32,290 nt of DNA from a virus, in IMG/VR virus record IMGVR_UViG_3300020448_000021, positions 1-32,290 of that record; one strand, 5' to 3'. The position numbers were made by a program, and so were the translations under genes. The notes beneath the pieces are model-generated. The model was not told the DNA's origin and made no database searches. It worked only from the letters and a program-made list of their open reading frames with translations. This document shows positions 1 to 8,188 of the stretch, one piece after another. Every line of letters begins with the position of its first letter. Position 1 is the first letter of the stretch.

Positions 1-2
1 GA

Positions 3-704
3 GTTTACGATATGGCAGGTGTCAAAGAAGCAGCTAAACCTGTAGCAAGAGGTAACGCTAGAGATTTTTTAAATACGATTAAAGATATGGAAGATCCAAG
101 TTTTCCAGATGGTCCAACACTATCATCAGTTATGGAATTAGATGATTTAAAATTCATGACAGAAGGTGGAGGTGGTGCACTCGGTGATCCACTATTATTA
201 GTACAAAAGTATTTTGGTCCAAAAGTTGCATCAGCAGTTTCACAATTAGATGGCAGAGAGCAGATAGAAACGTTTGCTAAAAATTTAGTTAGAATAAAAG
301 ATGCAAAAGGAAACACAATAACTGATAGAGCATTTGATCCAACTACAGCTGACTTTGATTTTGCAGATGGTGGTCGTGTACCATTCTTCAGAGGTAGACT
401 TGTAGGCAAGGCCCTAGGTCTTGCAAAGAAAGCTGCAGCAACAGCTAGTGGCGGAAAACAAATGGGATACGGAGACATACGTAAGTATGGTTTAGAAGCA
501 GAAGATATTTCAAGATTATTTAGAAACGTAGCGATGGATAAAAGTTTAGTTGGTAAAGAAAAAACTTTATACATGAAACAATTAAATCAAGTATTAAGAA
601 ATCCTGATGACTATCCAGAAGGTATTAGAGAAATACAACAGCTATTAGGCATTGACCCCATAGGTTTCAAAGGCGGTGGCCTAGCAGAAATCCTGGAGGT
701 GTAA
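3..704 (+). CDS. Virion-associated protein, 5' end cut by window
   Basis: The frame is open to the left edge (V-Y-D precede the first ATG at position 12) and no ribosome binding site precedes that ATG, so the true start is probably outside the window. About 230 residues are visible. The middle is Asp-rich and leads to a DGGRVPFFRG motif (residues 118-127 counted from the ATG). The end carries FKGGGLAEILEV. Glycine-pair motifs of this kind recur in other proteins of this window (6853, 29559 and 30715 genes). No catalytic motif or membrane segment is visible. The stop shares one base with the next start (TAATG), so translation is probably coupled. I infer a virion-internal or structural role from position only; the function is unknown. 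Confidence 0.7.
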   Translation, partial: VYDMAGVKEAAKPVARGNARDFLNTIKDMEDPSFPDGPTLSSVMELDDLKFMTEGGGGALGDPLLLVQKYFGPKVASAVSQLDGREQIETFAKNLVRIKDAKGNTITDRAFDPTTADFDFADGGRVPFFRGRLVGKALGLAKKAAATASGGKQMGYGDIRKYGLEAEDISRLFRNVAMDKSLVGKEKTLYMKQLNQVLRNPDDYPEGIREIQQLLGIDPIGFKGGGLAEILEV

Positions 705-2920
705 TGACTCAAGCAGAAAGTTTTAGAAAATTTGTAAGAGAGTTTTTAGAAACTCCTCAAGGTAAAGACCCTATTTCAATTCCTGAACTAATAAAACTTC
801 ATAATAAAAAATACCCTAAGAATAAAATAAAAATAGGTGTAGGTGGAGCTATCAGTAGCGCAGCTTATAAGGCTTTACAGAAAAAAGATGGGCCAGAGCT
901 TAAAAAAAAGTTAAATCTTATTTCTGGAAACACTGGATTAGATCCTAGTCTTAAAACAAAGATCAGAGCTGAAACTGTTGAACCAGCTATTAAAGTTAGA
1001 ACTTTTACCGACGGCTCTAAAAAATATTATGCTGCTCCTGTTAGAAATGATAAAATATTTCGTCAACCACTTAGAGACTCACTAGAAGACGCAAGAGATG
1101 ATTTAAAAAAATTTGATATAGAAAACCCTAAAGCAAAAACAATCATAGAAAAACAGGCAGAAGCTGTATCTGAAAGAGGAGGAACTTTAGCAGACAATCC
1201 AAAATTAAATAAAGCAATTAAAGATGCAAAATTAGAATTAAACAAAGATTATAAAAAAATAAAAGCAATTCATTTACCTAGCTTTGTAGAAAAATATTTA
1301 GGAAAAAATCCAGAGGTGACTACAGAGGATAAGTTCAAATCCGAAATTGTTCCTGAAATTAGAAAAATAGGAATGGTTAGAACTTCTTCACTAGATGTTT
1401 TTAAGGGTTTAAAAGACTATCGACTTGCTCCCAGTATAAAAATTGGAACTGTTCCAAAAATTGCAGAAAAATATGGTTTAAACAGAAAAGTTTTTGAAGA
1501 TGCAATTAAATCTGCAGACGTAGCAGTTCCTGGTTTTAGAAGAAAGATACCTTTAAAATTTGGTGATAAATATATAAGAAAAAGAGCTTTAGCTAAAAAA
1601 GAGGTTGCTGCTCAAAGAAAATTTAGTCAAGCTACAATGGAAAAATTTTATGCAGGAGCAAAAGATTCTGGAATTCAAAAAAGTCATATGGGTGACAAAT
1701 TTTTTACAGAGGTGACTGCAAGAAATTTAGGTTATGCTCCAGCTGTTATAAACCAAGAAGCGTTAAAAGAATTTGATGAAAAGTTAAGGTCACTAAAAAA
1801 GAAACAGTTAAGCCTTATAAAAAACAAACCAAATAACTGGAGACAACGACTAGAAGAAACAAACGTTAAAGGAATGAGAGTTGCTGCAGAAAGTGGTGGT
1901 TACAAAACCTTTGAAACCATAGACCCATATACTTTAAAAAAATATGAGTATGGTGTTGATTTACGAAAAACAATAGATCCAATGGATTTAACTGAAGGTG
2001 CTAGTTTAAAAGAAATTAAAAAATCGCAAACACTTAGAGATTTAATAGAGTTAAATAGACCTATGTCTATGGAACTTCAAAAGAAAGCAAATCAAATGAT
2101 TAAAGGAGCTGATAAATTATCTAAAAGAGAACAATTAGCTTTGTGTAGTCTATTATCTCGTGGTGGTTTACCTGGAGATTGTAAAGCTGCAATTCAAAAT
2201 GATCCTGTAAAAGCTGCTAAGATATTTGAAGAAGCGCCTGCAACTAGCAGCGCAATGATAAAAGTTAAAAATGCAGCATTAGGATTTTTAAGAAGCCCTG
2301 GAGTAAAAACATTTACATTAGCTGGTGCGGCAGGAACAGTTGGAGCAGCACTTGTAAAAGAATTTAGAAACGATGACCCTACAACTTATTTATCAAATGA
2401 AGATCAACAAAAAAGTATGTTAGTTGCAATGGCAACAGATCCTATAGCTGATGATTTTGAAAGACCAGATATATTAGACTTTCAACTGCCAGCGGCAGGT
2501 GCACTTGTTGCAGGATCTACAGTTGCTGCAGCACCATCAACAATTGCAGCTAGTAAAACAAGAGCACTTGGTATTGAAAAGAAAAGACCAGGTTTAGTGA
2601 AAACAGGTTTTAGAACTTTAGGACGTGGTCTAGGAGTTGCTGCATCTCCGGGACTGTTAGCACCATTAGCTGCTATGGATATTACAGATCAAATTGCAGA
2701 AGGAGATTCACTTGCAGATATTGGAACAGATCCAATGAATTATTTATACCCAGCATTTTCTGGACAAACAACTAAATTAACAAGAGGAATAAATCCAACT
2801 TTAAGAAAAGTGGCTAGTTTAGGATTAGGTAGAGTAGGATTAAAAGCTTTATCAAGAGCAGGTATAGTTGGACTCGCTGCATCTCTCGGTATACAGGGCT
2901 ATAACTTATTGGACGATTAA
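704..2920 (+). CDS. Large Lys-rich virion protein, possibly an ejection (internal) protein
   Basis: 738 residues. The first 500 are rich in Lys and look helical and soluble. The last 200 are rich in Ala and Gly with several moderately hydrophobic stretches (about 534-552, 595-612, 641-660 and 719-735), and the protein ends in GLAASLGIQGYNLLDD. A long basic body with an amphipathic or hydrophobic tail, next to the portal gene, fits proteins stored in the head and ejected to form a channel in the cell envelope, as in podoviruses. That is inference; I recognise no named family. The start overlaps the preceding stop (TAATG), with GGAGGT just upstream inside the preceding gene. The end overlaps the next small gene in the same way. 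Confidence 0.75.
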   Translation: MTQAESFRKFVREFLETPQGKDPISIPELIKLHNKKYPKNKIKIGVGGAISSAAYKALQKKDGPELKKKLNLISGNTGLDPSLKTKIRAETVEPAIKVRTFTDGSKKYYAAPVRNDKIFRQPLRDSLEDARDDLKKFDIENPKAKTIIEKQAEAVSERGGTLADNPKLNKAIKDAKLELNKDYKKIKAIHLPSFVEKYLGKNPEVTTEDKFKSEIVPEIRKIGMVRTSSLDVFKGLKDYRLAPSIKIGTVPKIAEKYGLNRKVFEDAIKSADVAVPGFRRKIPLKFGDKYIRKRALAKKEVAAQRKFSQATMEKFYAGAKDSGIQKSHMGDKFFTEVTARNLGYAPAVINQEALKEFDEKLRSLKKKQLSLIKNKPNNWRQRLEETNVKGMRVAAESGGYKTFETIDPYTLKKYEYGVDLRKTIDPMDLTEGASLKEIKKSQTLRDLIELNRPMSMELQKKANQMIKGADKLSKREQLALCSLLSRGGLPGDCKAAIQNDPVKAAKIFEEAPATSSAMIKVKNAALGFLRSPGVKTFTLAGAAGTVGAALVKEFRNDDPTTYLSNEDQQKSMLVAMATDPIADDFERPDILDFQLPAAGALVAGSTVAAAPSTIAASKTRALGIEKKRPGLVKTGFRTLGRGLGVAASPGLLAPLAAMDITDQIAEGDSLADIGTDPMNYLYPAFSGQTTKLTRGINPTLRKVASLGLGRVGLKALSRAGIVGLAASLGIQGYNLLDD

Positions 2921-3090
2921 TGGTTAAATTAATACCAGGGGGTGGCCCACCACCAAAGAAAGGACCTAACTCACAAGGGTTGAATGTTCCTTTTAAACAG
3001 ACTATACTAGTCAAGAACTCGGAGAAAAAGAATGTCAACAATAGACAAAGCTCTACCAAACGTAGTAGAGAACACAGTAAAAACGCCTAG
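2920..3090 (+). CDS. Small protein overlapping the portal start
   Basis: 56 codons from an ATG that shares a base with the preceding stop (TAATG), ending in TAG inside the portal gene (59 bp overlap). The first 30 residues have a distinctive Pro/Gly/Lys composition, with IPGGGPPPKKGPNSQGLNVP near the N-terminus. The part that overlaps the portal gene is Ser/Lys/Arg-rich and low in complexity, as expected when it is constrained by another frame. The gene fills what would otherwise be an empty 111 bp gap in a genome with almost no gaps, and it contains the portal ribosome binding site. My impression is that a GPNSQGLNVP-type small protein precedes the portal gene in related marine phages, but I cannot verify this. 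Function unknown. Confidence 0.6.
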   Translation: MVKLIPGGGPPPKKGPNSQGLNVPFKQTILVKNSEKKNVNNRQSSTKRSREHSKNA

Positions 3091-5548
3091 CGACGAAGAA
3101 GTTGCAATAGCAGAAGAAAAAGTTCTAGAATCACAAGGTGGTGAAGGTGTAGACGTACAAGAAAACGAAGACGGATCTGTAGATATAAATTTTGAACCAA
3201 ACAAAGTTAATCAACCAAATACAGATTCACACTTTGATAATTTAGCAGATCTATTACCAGAAGATGTTTTAGGTGAGCTAGGTTCCGATCTTTACAACAA
3301 TTACATGAATTACAAATCTTCTCGTAAAGAATGGGAAGACGGATACATAAAAGGTTTAGATCTTTTAGGATTTAAATACGAAGAAAGAACACAGCCGTTT
3401 CAAGGTGCATCAGGTGTAACTCACCCGGTATTAGGAGAAGCGGTAACACAGTTTCAAGCACAAGCTTACAAAGAATTACTACCAGCAAAAGGACCAGTCC
3501 ACACTCAGATTATGGGTGTAGTTGACAGAGTTCGAGAAGACCAAGCAGCTAGAGTAAAAAATTTCATGAACTATCAGCTCATGAATAAGATGAAAGAGTA
3601 TGAACCCGAGTTCGATCAGATGCTTTTTTATCTCCCTCTCAGCGGCTCTGCTTTCAAGAAAGTTTATTACGATGAACTTCTTGACAGAGCCGTATCCAAA
3701 TTCGTGCCGTCTGACGATCTGATAGTTCCATATACAGCAACATCATTAGAAGATGCAGAAGCTGTAATACATAGATTAAAAATTTCAGAAAACGATTTAA
3801 GAAAAAAACAAGTGTCAGGTTTTTACAGAGATATAGAAATACAACCGGCGTACACACAAGAAACAGAAATTGAAAAGAAACAATTAGAAATAGAAGGTGT
3901 TAGAAAAACAAAAGAAGAAAACGATTTTACAATTTTAGAATATCATGTTGATTTAGACCTAGAAGGTTTTGAAGATTTAGATCCAGAAACTGGAGAGAAG
4001 ACAGGAATTAAATTACCATACATTGTAACTTTAGATCAAGGTAGCAAAGAAGTTTTATCTATTAGAAGAAACTATAAGATGGGTGATCCTCTTAGAAAAA
4101 AAATAGATTACTTTGTGCACTTTAAATTTTTACCTGGTCTAGGTTTCTATGGCTTTGGTTTAATACACATGATTGGTGGTTTATCTAAAACTGCAACAGC
4201 AACATTAAGATCTTTGATAGATGCAGGAAGTTTTTCAAACATGCCTGCAGGATTTAAACAAAGAGGAATTAGACTCAGAGACGAAGCTGAAACAATCAAA
4301 CCTGGAGAGTTTAGAGATGTAGATGCACCCGGTGGTAACATCAGAGACGCATTTATGCCATTACCATTTAAAGAACCATCAGCTACACTATTACAATTGA
4401 TGGGTGTTGTTGTATCAGCAGGTCAAAGATTTGCTGCAATCGCTGATATGCAAGTTGGTGATGGTAATCAACAAGCAGCTGTTGGAACTACAATTGCTTT
4501 ATTAGAGCGTGGCTCAAGAGTAATGTCAGCAATACATAAAAGATTATACGCTGCAATGAAACAAGAGTTTAAATTATTGGCTGACGTGTTTGCACAATAT
4601 CTGCCACCAGAATATCCTTATGATGTTGTTGGTGCACAAAGAACAATTAAACAAACAGACTTTGATGATAGAGTAGATATCATACCTGTAGCTGATCCAA
4701 ATATATTTTCACAATCACAAAGAATTAGTTTAGCACAAACAGAACTACAACTTGCGATGTCAAACCCACAAATACACAATATGTATGAAGCATACAGAGA
4801 TATGTACGAAGCTATCGGTGTAAAAAATATTGATCAGATACTTCCACCACCACAACAACCTATGCCGATGGATCCTGCTACTGAAAATATTTTAGCGATG
4901 AGTGGTAAACCTTTTCAAGCTTTCAAAGGTCAAGACCATAGATCACATATTACAACCCATTTAAATTTTATGGCTACTAATTTAGCTAAAAATAACCCTG
5001 CAGTTTTAGGTTCATTAGAAAAAAATATTTTTGAACACATTGCATTCATGGCACAAGAGCAAATTGAAGTAGAATTTATAGAAGAGTTGCAACAATTACA
5101 GCAATTACAAATGGCAGTTCAACAAAATCCAATGTTACAACAAGATCCAAACACTCAACAACAACTTTTAACATTAACTTTAGCTCTTGAGGCAAGAAAA
5201 TCTAAATTGATTGCAGAAATGACACAAGAATTTAAGGAAGAAGAGAATAAAATTATGGGTGATTTTGGAAATGACCCTGTTGCAAAACTAAAAGCAAGAG
5301 AGTTAGACCTTAGAGCAATGAATGATGAGCGAAAAGCAGAGGATGCAGAGCAAAGATTAAGTTTAGATAAGATGAAAGCTATGATGAATCAAGATAATCA
5401 AGAAGAAAAACTTGATCAAAACGAAGAATTAGCTAAATTAAGAGCAAATACGTCTATTGAAAAGACAATTTTAAGTAAAACAATACCATCGGCTCCAAAA
5501 ATGGACAAACCAATAGGTAATGTTGCAATAATTAGAGGAAAAAACTAA
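3032..5548 (+). CDS. Portal protein (P22-like)
   Basis: 838 residues. The portal forms the dodecameric ring at one capsid vertex through which DNA is packaged and ejected. The N-terminal 65 residues are acidic and probably disordered. The core runs from about 70 to 560 and has features typical of P22-type portals: a helix around YKSSRKEWEDGYIKGLDLLG, the segment HPVLGEAVTQFQAQAYKELL, a long beta region, and the conserved NQQAAVGTTIALLERGSRVM helix at about residue 480. The C-terminal 180 residues are Gln/Glu/Lys-rich, probably coiled coil, as expected for the barrel. The start has GGAG seven bases upstream. It overlaps the preceding small gene and lies one base before the holin-like gene. Confidence 0.88.
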   Translation: MSTIDKALPNVVENTVKTPSDEEVAIAEEKVLESQGGEGVDVQENEDGSVDINFEPNKVNQPNTDSHFDNLADLLPEDVLGELGSDLYNNYMNYKSSRKEWEDGYIKGLDLLGFKYEERTQPFQGASGVTHPVLGEAVTQFQAQAYKELLPAKGPVHTQIMGVVDRVREDQAARVKNFMNYQLMNKMKEYEPEFDQMLFYLPLSGSAFKKVYYDELLDRAVSKFVPSDDLIVPYTATSLEDAEAVIHRLKISENDLRKKQVSGFYRDIEIQPAYTQETEIEKKQLEIEGVRKTKEENDFTILEYHVDLDLEGFEDLDPETGEKTGIKLPYIVTLDQGSKEVLSIRRNYKMGDPLRKKIDYFVHFKFLPGLGFYGFGLIHMIGGLSKTATATLRSLIDAGSFSNMPAGFKQRGIRLRDEAETIKPGEFRDVDAPGGNIRDAFMPLPFKEPSATLLQLMGVVVSAGQRFAAIADMQVGDGNQQAAVGTTIALLERGSRVMSAIHKRLYAAMKQEFKLLADVFAQYLPPEYPYDVVGAQRTIKQTDFDDRVDIIPVADPNIFSQSQRISLAQTELQLAMSNPQIHNMYEAYRDMYEAIGVKNIDQILPPPQQPMPMDPATENILAMSGKPFQAFKGQDHRSHITTHLNFMATNLAKNNPAVLGSLEKNIFEHIAFMAQEQIEVEFIEELQQLQQLQMAVQQNPMLQQDPNTQQQLLTLTLALEARKSKLIAEMTQEFKEEENKIMGDFGNDPVAKLKARELDLRAMNDERKAEDAEQRLSLDKMKAMMNQDNQEEKLDQNEELAKLRANTSIEKTILSKTIPSAPKMDKPIGNVAIIRGKN

Positions 5549-5549
5549 C

Positions 5550-5936
5550 ATGGCATGGTTTAGTTTAGCAAAAGTAGCAATTAACGCTGGGACGCACATA
5601 TTTAAAAAGCGTCAAGAGACAAAAATGGCTATGGCAGACGCTCAACACATGCATGCAAAACGTATGGCCGACGGACAGGCCGAATACCAGGGTAAATTAC
5701 TAGAAGCTAGGCAATCAGACTGGAAAGACGAATTTATTTTATTAATTTTGTCGGCGCCTGTAGTAGTTTTGGCCTGGGCAGTGGTATCTGAAGATCCTGC
5801 TGCTATGGATAAAGTTAAATTGTTCTTTGAATACTTCTCACAGCTACCGACATGGTTTACAAATTTATGGATCCTTGTAGTTGCGAGCGTATATGGTATA
5901 AAGGGAACACAGATTTGGAGAAATGGTAAAAAATAA
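5550..5936 (+). CDS. Holin-like two-helix membrane protein
   Basis: 128 residues. A charged helix (about 20-57, rich in Lys, Gln and Met) is followed by two hydrophobic segments, about 61-79 (EFILLILSAPVVVLAWAVV) and 101-118, and a basic tail ending NGKK. This layout resembles the GTA/3TM-type holin proteins found beside phage structural genes, including the charged stretch before a DEF-type entry to the first membrane helix. Holins set the time of lysis by opening the inner membrane. No endolysin gene is nearby in this window, so the role rests on topology alone. It could instead be a membrane-interacting virion protein. It starts one base after the portal stop and ends in a TAATG overlap. 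Confidence 0.55.
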   Translation: MAWFSLAKVAINAGTHIFKKRQETKMAMADAQHMHAKRMADGQAEYQGKLLEARQSDWKDEFILLILSAPVVVLAWAVVSEDPAAMDKVKLFFEYFSQLPTWFTNLWILVVASVYGIKGTQIWRNGKK

Positions 5937-6571
5937 TGAGCAAAAAATCTAGAAAAAGAAACAGAAGATTATTAACAGCATTAGCTGCACTTGGTGGAGC
6001 AGCAATGTTAGCTGGTAGAGGTAAAAAACCTAACATGGATATTCCTGATAGAAACAGAGGGATGATGCCAACAGGTATTGATAAAAAAATGACTGAAGTT
6101 TACCCTGATGCGATTATGAGAGGTGGTTCAGGTGTTAAACCAGCAAGAGTAGTTCCAAGATTAAAAGTAACTGACAGAGGAAACGTTATTAGAGATGGTG
6201 TTGATACTGGTGTTGGAAATATGAAAACAAAATTTGTTGGCGGCGATGGAAAAATTTTTCAAGGCGGTAAACAAGTTGGAGAAGCTGGAGTAACATCTCC
6301 AGGTATTTCTGTAAGAGATGATGGAAGTATTATGGCAAAAGGTGTTTTATATCCAAATAGAAGTGCCTACATGAATAGAAATAAAATGCCCGGTAATTTA
6401 AGTAGTGATATGGGAATGAAAAGAACGCCAGTTATAGATGATTCTTTTTTCAGCGATGCCATGGCTAAAGATGGTGGTAAAATTGTAAAAACTGAAACAG
6501 GTGGAAAAGCAGTAAGAGTTAAAAAGAAAAAAGGAATTCAAGTCCGAGGATTTGGAAAAGCAAGGAGATAA
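5936..6571 (+). CDS. Basic Gly/Lys/Arg-rich protein of unknown function
   Basis: 211 residues. The N-terminus is very basic (MSKKSRKRNRRLL) followed by a short Ala/Gly-rich hydrophobic stretch (about 12-26), which could bind membranes or nucleic acid. The middle has a loose repeat of short Asp/Gly turns (RGNVIRDGVDTGVGN, KFVGGDGKIFQGGKQ, SVRDDGSIMAKGV), suggesting a beta-hairpin or small solenoid domain. The C-terminus is again basic (RVKKKKGIQVRGFGKARR). It is the first of a series of basic proteins up to 8025. I recognise no family. The start is coupled to the preceding stop (TAATG). Confidence 0.68.
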   Translation: MSKKSRKRNRRLLTALAALGGAAMLAGRGKKPNMDIPDRNRGMMPTGIDKKMTEVYPDAIMRGGSGVKPARVVPRLKVTDRGNVIRDGVDTGVGNMKTKFVGGDGKIFQGGKQVGEAGVTSPGISVRDDGSIMAKGVLYPNRSAYMNRNKMPGNLSSDMGMKRTPVIDDSFFSDAMAKDGGKIVKTETGGKAVRVKKKKGIQVRGFGKARR

Positions 6572-6572
6572 T

Positions 6573-6722
6573 ATGCCAGGAACAATGATGAAAAGACCTA
6601 TGATGAAAAAAGGTGGAAAGGCTCTAAAGCCTGTTAAGCCAAATCAAAAGGGTTTAAAAAAGTTACCCAAAAAAGTTAGAAACAAAATGGGTTACATGAA
6701 GAACGGTGGGAAAGTTAAGTAA
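6573..6722 (+). CDS. Very small basic protein (49 aa)
   Basis: 49 residues after a clear ribosome binding site (AAGGAG, about five bases upstream). About a third of the residues are Lys or Arg, and Met is frequent. It ends GYMKNGGKVK, a form of the aromatic-Met-Gly-Gly motif also found in the 6853 and 29559 proteins. The stop overlaps the next start (TAATG). There is no room for a folded domain of usual size. A nucleic-acid-binding or virion-bound peptide is plausible, but that is inference. Confidence 0.6.
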   Translation: MPGTMMKRPMMKKGGKALKPVKPNQKGLKKLPKKVRNKMGYMKNGGKVK

Positions 6723-6853
6723 TGGCCGGTAAGGGCTTATATGCTAACATTCACGCTAAAAGAAAACGTGGAGGCAAGATGAGAAAAAAAGGTGCAAAGG
6801 GTGCACCAAAAGCATCTGACTTCAAAAGAGCAAAACAAACAGCGAGAAAATAA
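6722..6853 (+). CDS. Very small basic protein, GLYANIHAKRKR type (43 aa)
   Basis: 43 residues, coupled at both ends by TAATG. The sequence GLYANIHAKRKR, followed by a Gly/Lys linker, KGAPKASDFKRAKQTARK and the stop, matches a small protein pattern I associate with many marine phage and cyanophage structural regions. I know of no assigned function. More than a third of the residues are Lys or Arg. It is too short for most gene finders, but the distinctive N-terminal motif and the exact fit between neighbouring genes make it credible. Confidence 0.66.
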   Translation: MAGKGLYANIHAKRKRGGKMRKKGAKGAPKASDFKRAKQTARK

Positions 6854-7164
6854 TGACTAAACTATGTCCTAGAGGAAAATCGGCTGCGAAGAGAAAATTT
6901 AAGGTTTACCCGTCTGCATACGCTAATGCATACGCTAGCAAAATTTGTGCGGGTAAAATTAAAGATCCTTCTGGAGTTAAAAGAAAAGATTTTAAAGGAC
7001 GTAAACCTGCTGCTATGGGTGGCATGATGAGACCTGGTTATATGGGTGGTGGACTTGCAGAAGCTACTGCTAGATTAAAAAGACAGGGATTAAAACGTGG
7101 TGGTATAGCTACGGGTTGTGGTAAAGTCATGAAGAATAGAAGAAAGATCACTAAGGTATATTAA
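6853..7164 (+). CDS. Small basic Cys-containing protein (CPRGK...YPSAYANAYA type)
   Basis: 103 residues. The N-terminal half contains CPRGKSAAKRKFKVYPSAYA followed by NAYASKICAGK, a compact motif with two Cys that I associate with a widespread phage small-protein family. The C-terminal half has the MRPGYMGGGLAEATARL motif, related to the end of the first gene in this window (GGGLAEILEV), then KRGGIATGCGKVMKNRRK with a third Cys. The protein is strongly basic. Metal binding by the Cys residues is possible, but no complete four-ligand zinc site is visible. It sits in a run of basic proteins. Function unknown. Confidence 0.72.
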   Translation: MTKLCPRGKSAAKRKFKVYPSAYANAYASKICAGKIKDPSGVKRKDFKGRKPAAMGGMMRPGYMGGGLAEATARLKRQGLKRGGIATGCGKVMKNRRKITKVY

Positions 7165-7168
7165 TGCC

Positions 7169-7450
7169 ATGGCCGGTTTAAAAGAATGGTTCAAGCAAGA
7201 TTGGGTCGATATTGGGAGCAAGCGAAAAGATGGCTCCTTTGCAAAGTGTGGCCGTTCAAAACAAAAGAAAGACGCCAAGAGGAAGTATCCAAAGTGCGTC
7301 CCTGCTGCCAAAGCGGCAAGGATGACAGACTCTCAGAGGCGGAGTGCCGTTGCAAGGAAAAGAAGTAAAGCCCAAGGTGTTGGTGGTAAACCAACTAATG
7401 TTCCAACATTTGCTAAAAGAAAAAAAATGGGTATGGGAGGTTTAGTTTGA
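7169..7450 (+). CDS. Small basic protein (KEWFKQDWVDIGSK type)
   Basis: 93 residues. It begins with LKEWFKQDWVDIGSKRKDGS, then a Cys/Gly/Arg turn, YPKCVPAAKAARMTDSQRRS, and a basic tail with GGKPTNVPTF. I recognise this as a recurrent family in phages and some large eukaryotic viruses, with conserved Trp, two Cys and a basic tail, but I cannot give a function. The two Cys might bind metal with residues from a partner. GGGAGG near the end of this gene (7435-7440) probably serves the next gene. The stop TGA overlaps a possible TTG start of that gene. Confidence 0.72.
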   Translation: MAGLKEWFKQDWVDIGSKRKDGSFAKCGRSKQKKDAKRKYPKCVPAAKAARMTDSQRRSAVARKRSKAQGVGGKPTNVPTFAKRKKMGMGGLV

Positions 7451-7728
7451 GAAAACAAGATAACATGCCTGCCAGAAATAAAAAAAATTTTCGTTCGACT
7501 AAGTCGGGCGCGGGCATGACACGAGCCGGTGTCAAAGCTTATAGAAGAATGAATCCCGGCTCTAAACTAAAAACAGCGGTCACTGGCAAAGTCAAACCAG
7601 GATCAAAAGCTGCCAAACGACGTAAATCATATTGTGCTAGAAGTGCAGGACAAATGAAAAAATTTCCAAAGGCTGCGAAAGATCCTAATTCAAGACTAAG
7701 ACAGGCTCGTAGAAGATGGAAATGTTAA
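7447..7728 (+). CDS. Small basic protein, DUF6321-like
   Basis: 93 residues from a TTG start, or 87 from an ATG at 7465. GGGAGG lies six bases before the TTG, which favours it. Against it, the protein family usually begins near MPARNKK, which favours the ATG. The sequence contains KSGAGMTRAGVKAYRRMNPG, TAVTGKVKPGSKAAKRRKSY, CARSAGQMKKFPKAAKDPNS and a terminal RRRWKC. This is the small Lys/Arg-rich family I associate with DUF6321, present in many phages and giant viruses with no known function. The extreme basic charge suggests contact with DNA or RNA. The next gene starts directly after the stop. Confidence 0.74.
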   Translation: MRKQDNMPARNKKNFRSTKSGAGMTRAGVKAYRRMNPGSKLKTAVTGKVKPGSKAAKRRKSYCARSAGQMKKFPKAAKDPNSRLRQARRRWKC

Positions 7729-8025
7729 ATGGCTGATCCCAAAGTAGGTACAGGTAAAAAACCAAAAGGTTCTGGTAGGAGGTTATACACCGATGAGAAT
7801 CCTAAAGATACTGTTGGAATTAAGTTTGCGACTCCTACTGATGCTCGTAAGACTGTTGCAAAAGTTAAAAAGATATCTAAACCATTTGCGAGAAAAATAC
7901 AAATCCTAACCGTTGGAGAACAGCGTGCCAAGGTTATGGGTAAGACAAAAGTCGCTGCAATTTTTAAGAAAGGTAAGGAGGCTATAAGAAATGCGAAAAG
8001 CAATACTAGAAGCACTAAGGCTTAG
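7729..8025 (+). CDS. Small basic protein (GKKPKGSGRRLYTDENPKDT type)
   Basis: 98 residues beginning directly after the preceding stop. The motif GKKPKGSGRRLYTDENPKDT at residues 9-28, followed by VGIKF, recurs in small phage and giant-virus proteins. A helical Lys-rich half follows. The last 35 bp overlap the next gene, and the C-terminus in that overlap (NAKSNTRSTKA) is of low complexity. Function unknown. It is the last of six strongly basic small proteins in a row. Confidence 0.7.
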   Translation: MADPKVGTGKKPKGSGRRLYTDENPKDTVGIKFATPTDARKTVAKVKKISKPFARKIQILTVGEQRAKVMGKTKVAAIFKKGKEAIRNAKSNTRSTKA

Positions 8026-8188
8026 ATACGAGGCTGAGATAGCAGAAGCAGATGCTACTGCAAATATATATTTAAGTAATTCAGTTGGTATCGGAGAACA
8101 TCCACAACACATTGATGAGGTGGATAAACAGATGAAAAAAATTGCATCTGCAAAAGAAAAAATGAACATATTACAGGAGTTTGAATAA
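7991..8188 (+). CDS. Small helical acidic protein (PVGIGEHPQH type)
   Basis: 65 residues. An N-terminal helix (ILEALRLRYEAEIAEADATA) is followed by SNSVGIGEHPQHIDEVDKQM and a second helix. This helix-turn-helix hairpin with the GIGEHPQH turn recurs in marine phage structural operons. AAGGAGG lies nine bases before the ATG, so the start is well supported despite the 35 bp overlap with the preceding gene. The protein is acidic to neutral, unlike the basic run before it, and could be a small partner of the co-chaperonin or scaffold. That is speculation. Confidence 0.72.
   Translation: MRKAILEALRLRYEAEIAEADATANIYLSNSVGIGEHPQHIDEVDKQMKKIASAKEKMNILQEFE

Noticed and set aside
5-574. Minus-strand open frame at the left edge (189 codons)
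   Set aside because: Low-complexity Ser/Pro/Phe-rich translation opposite a plus-strand gene that is coupled to its neighbour.
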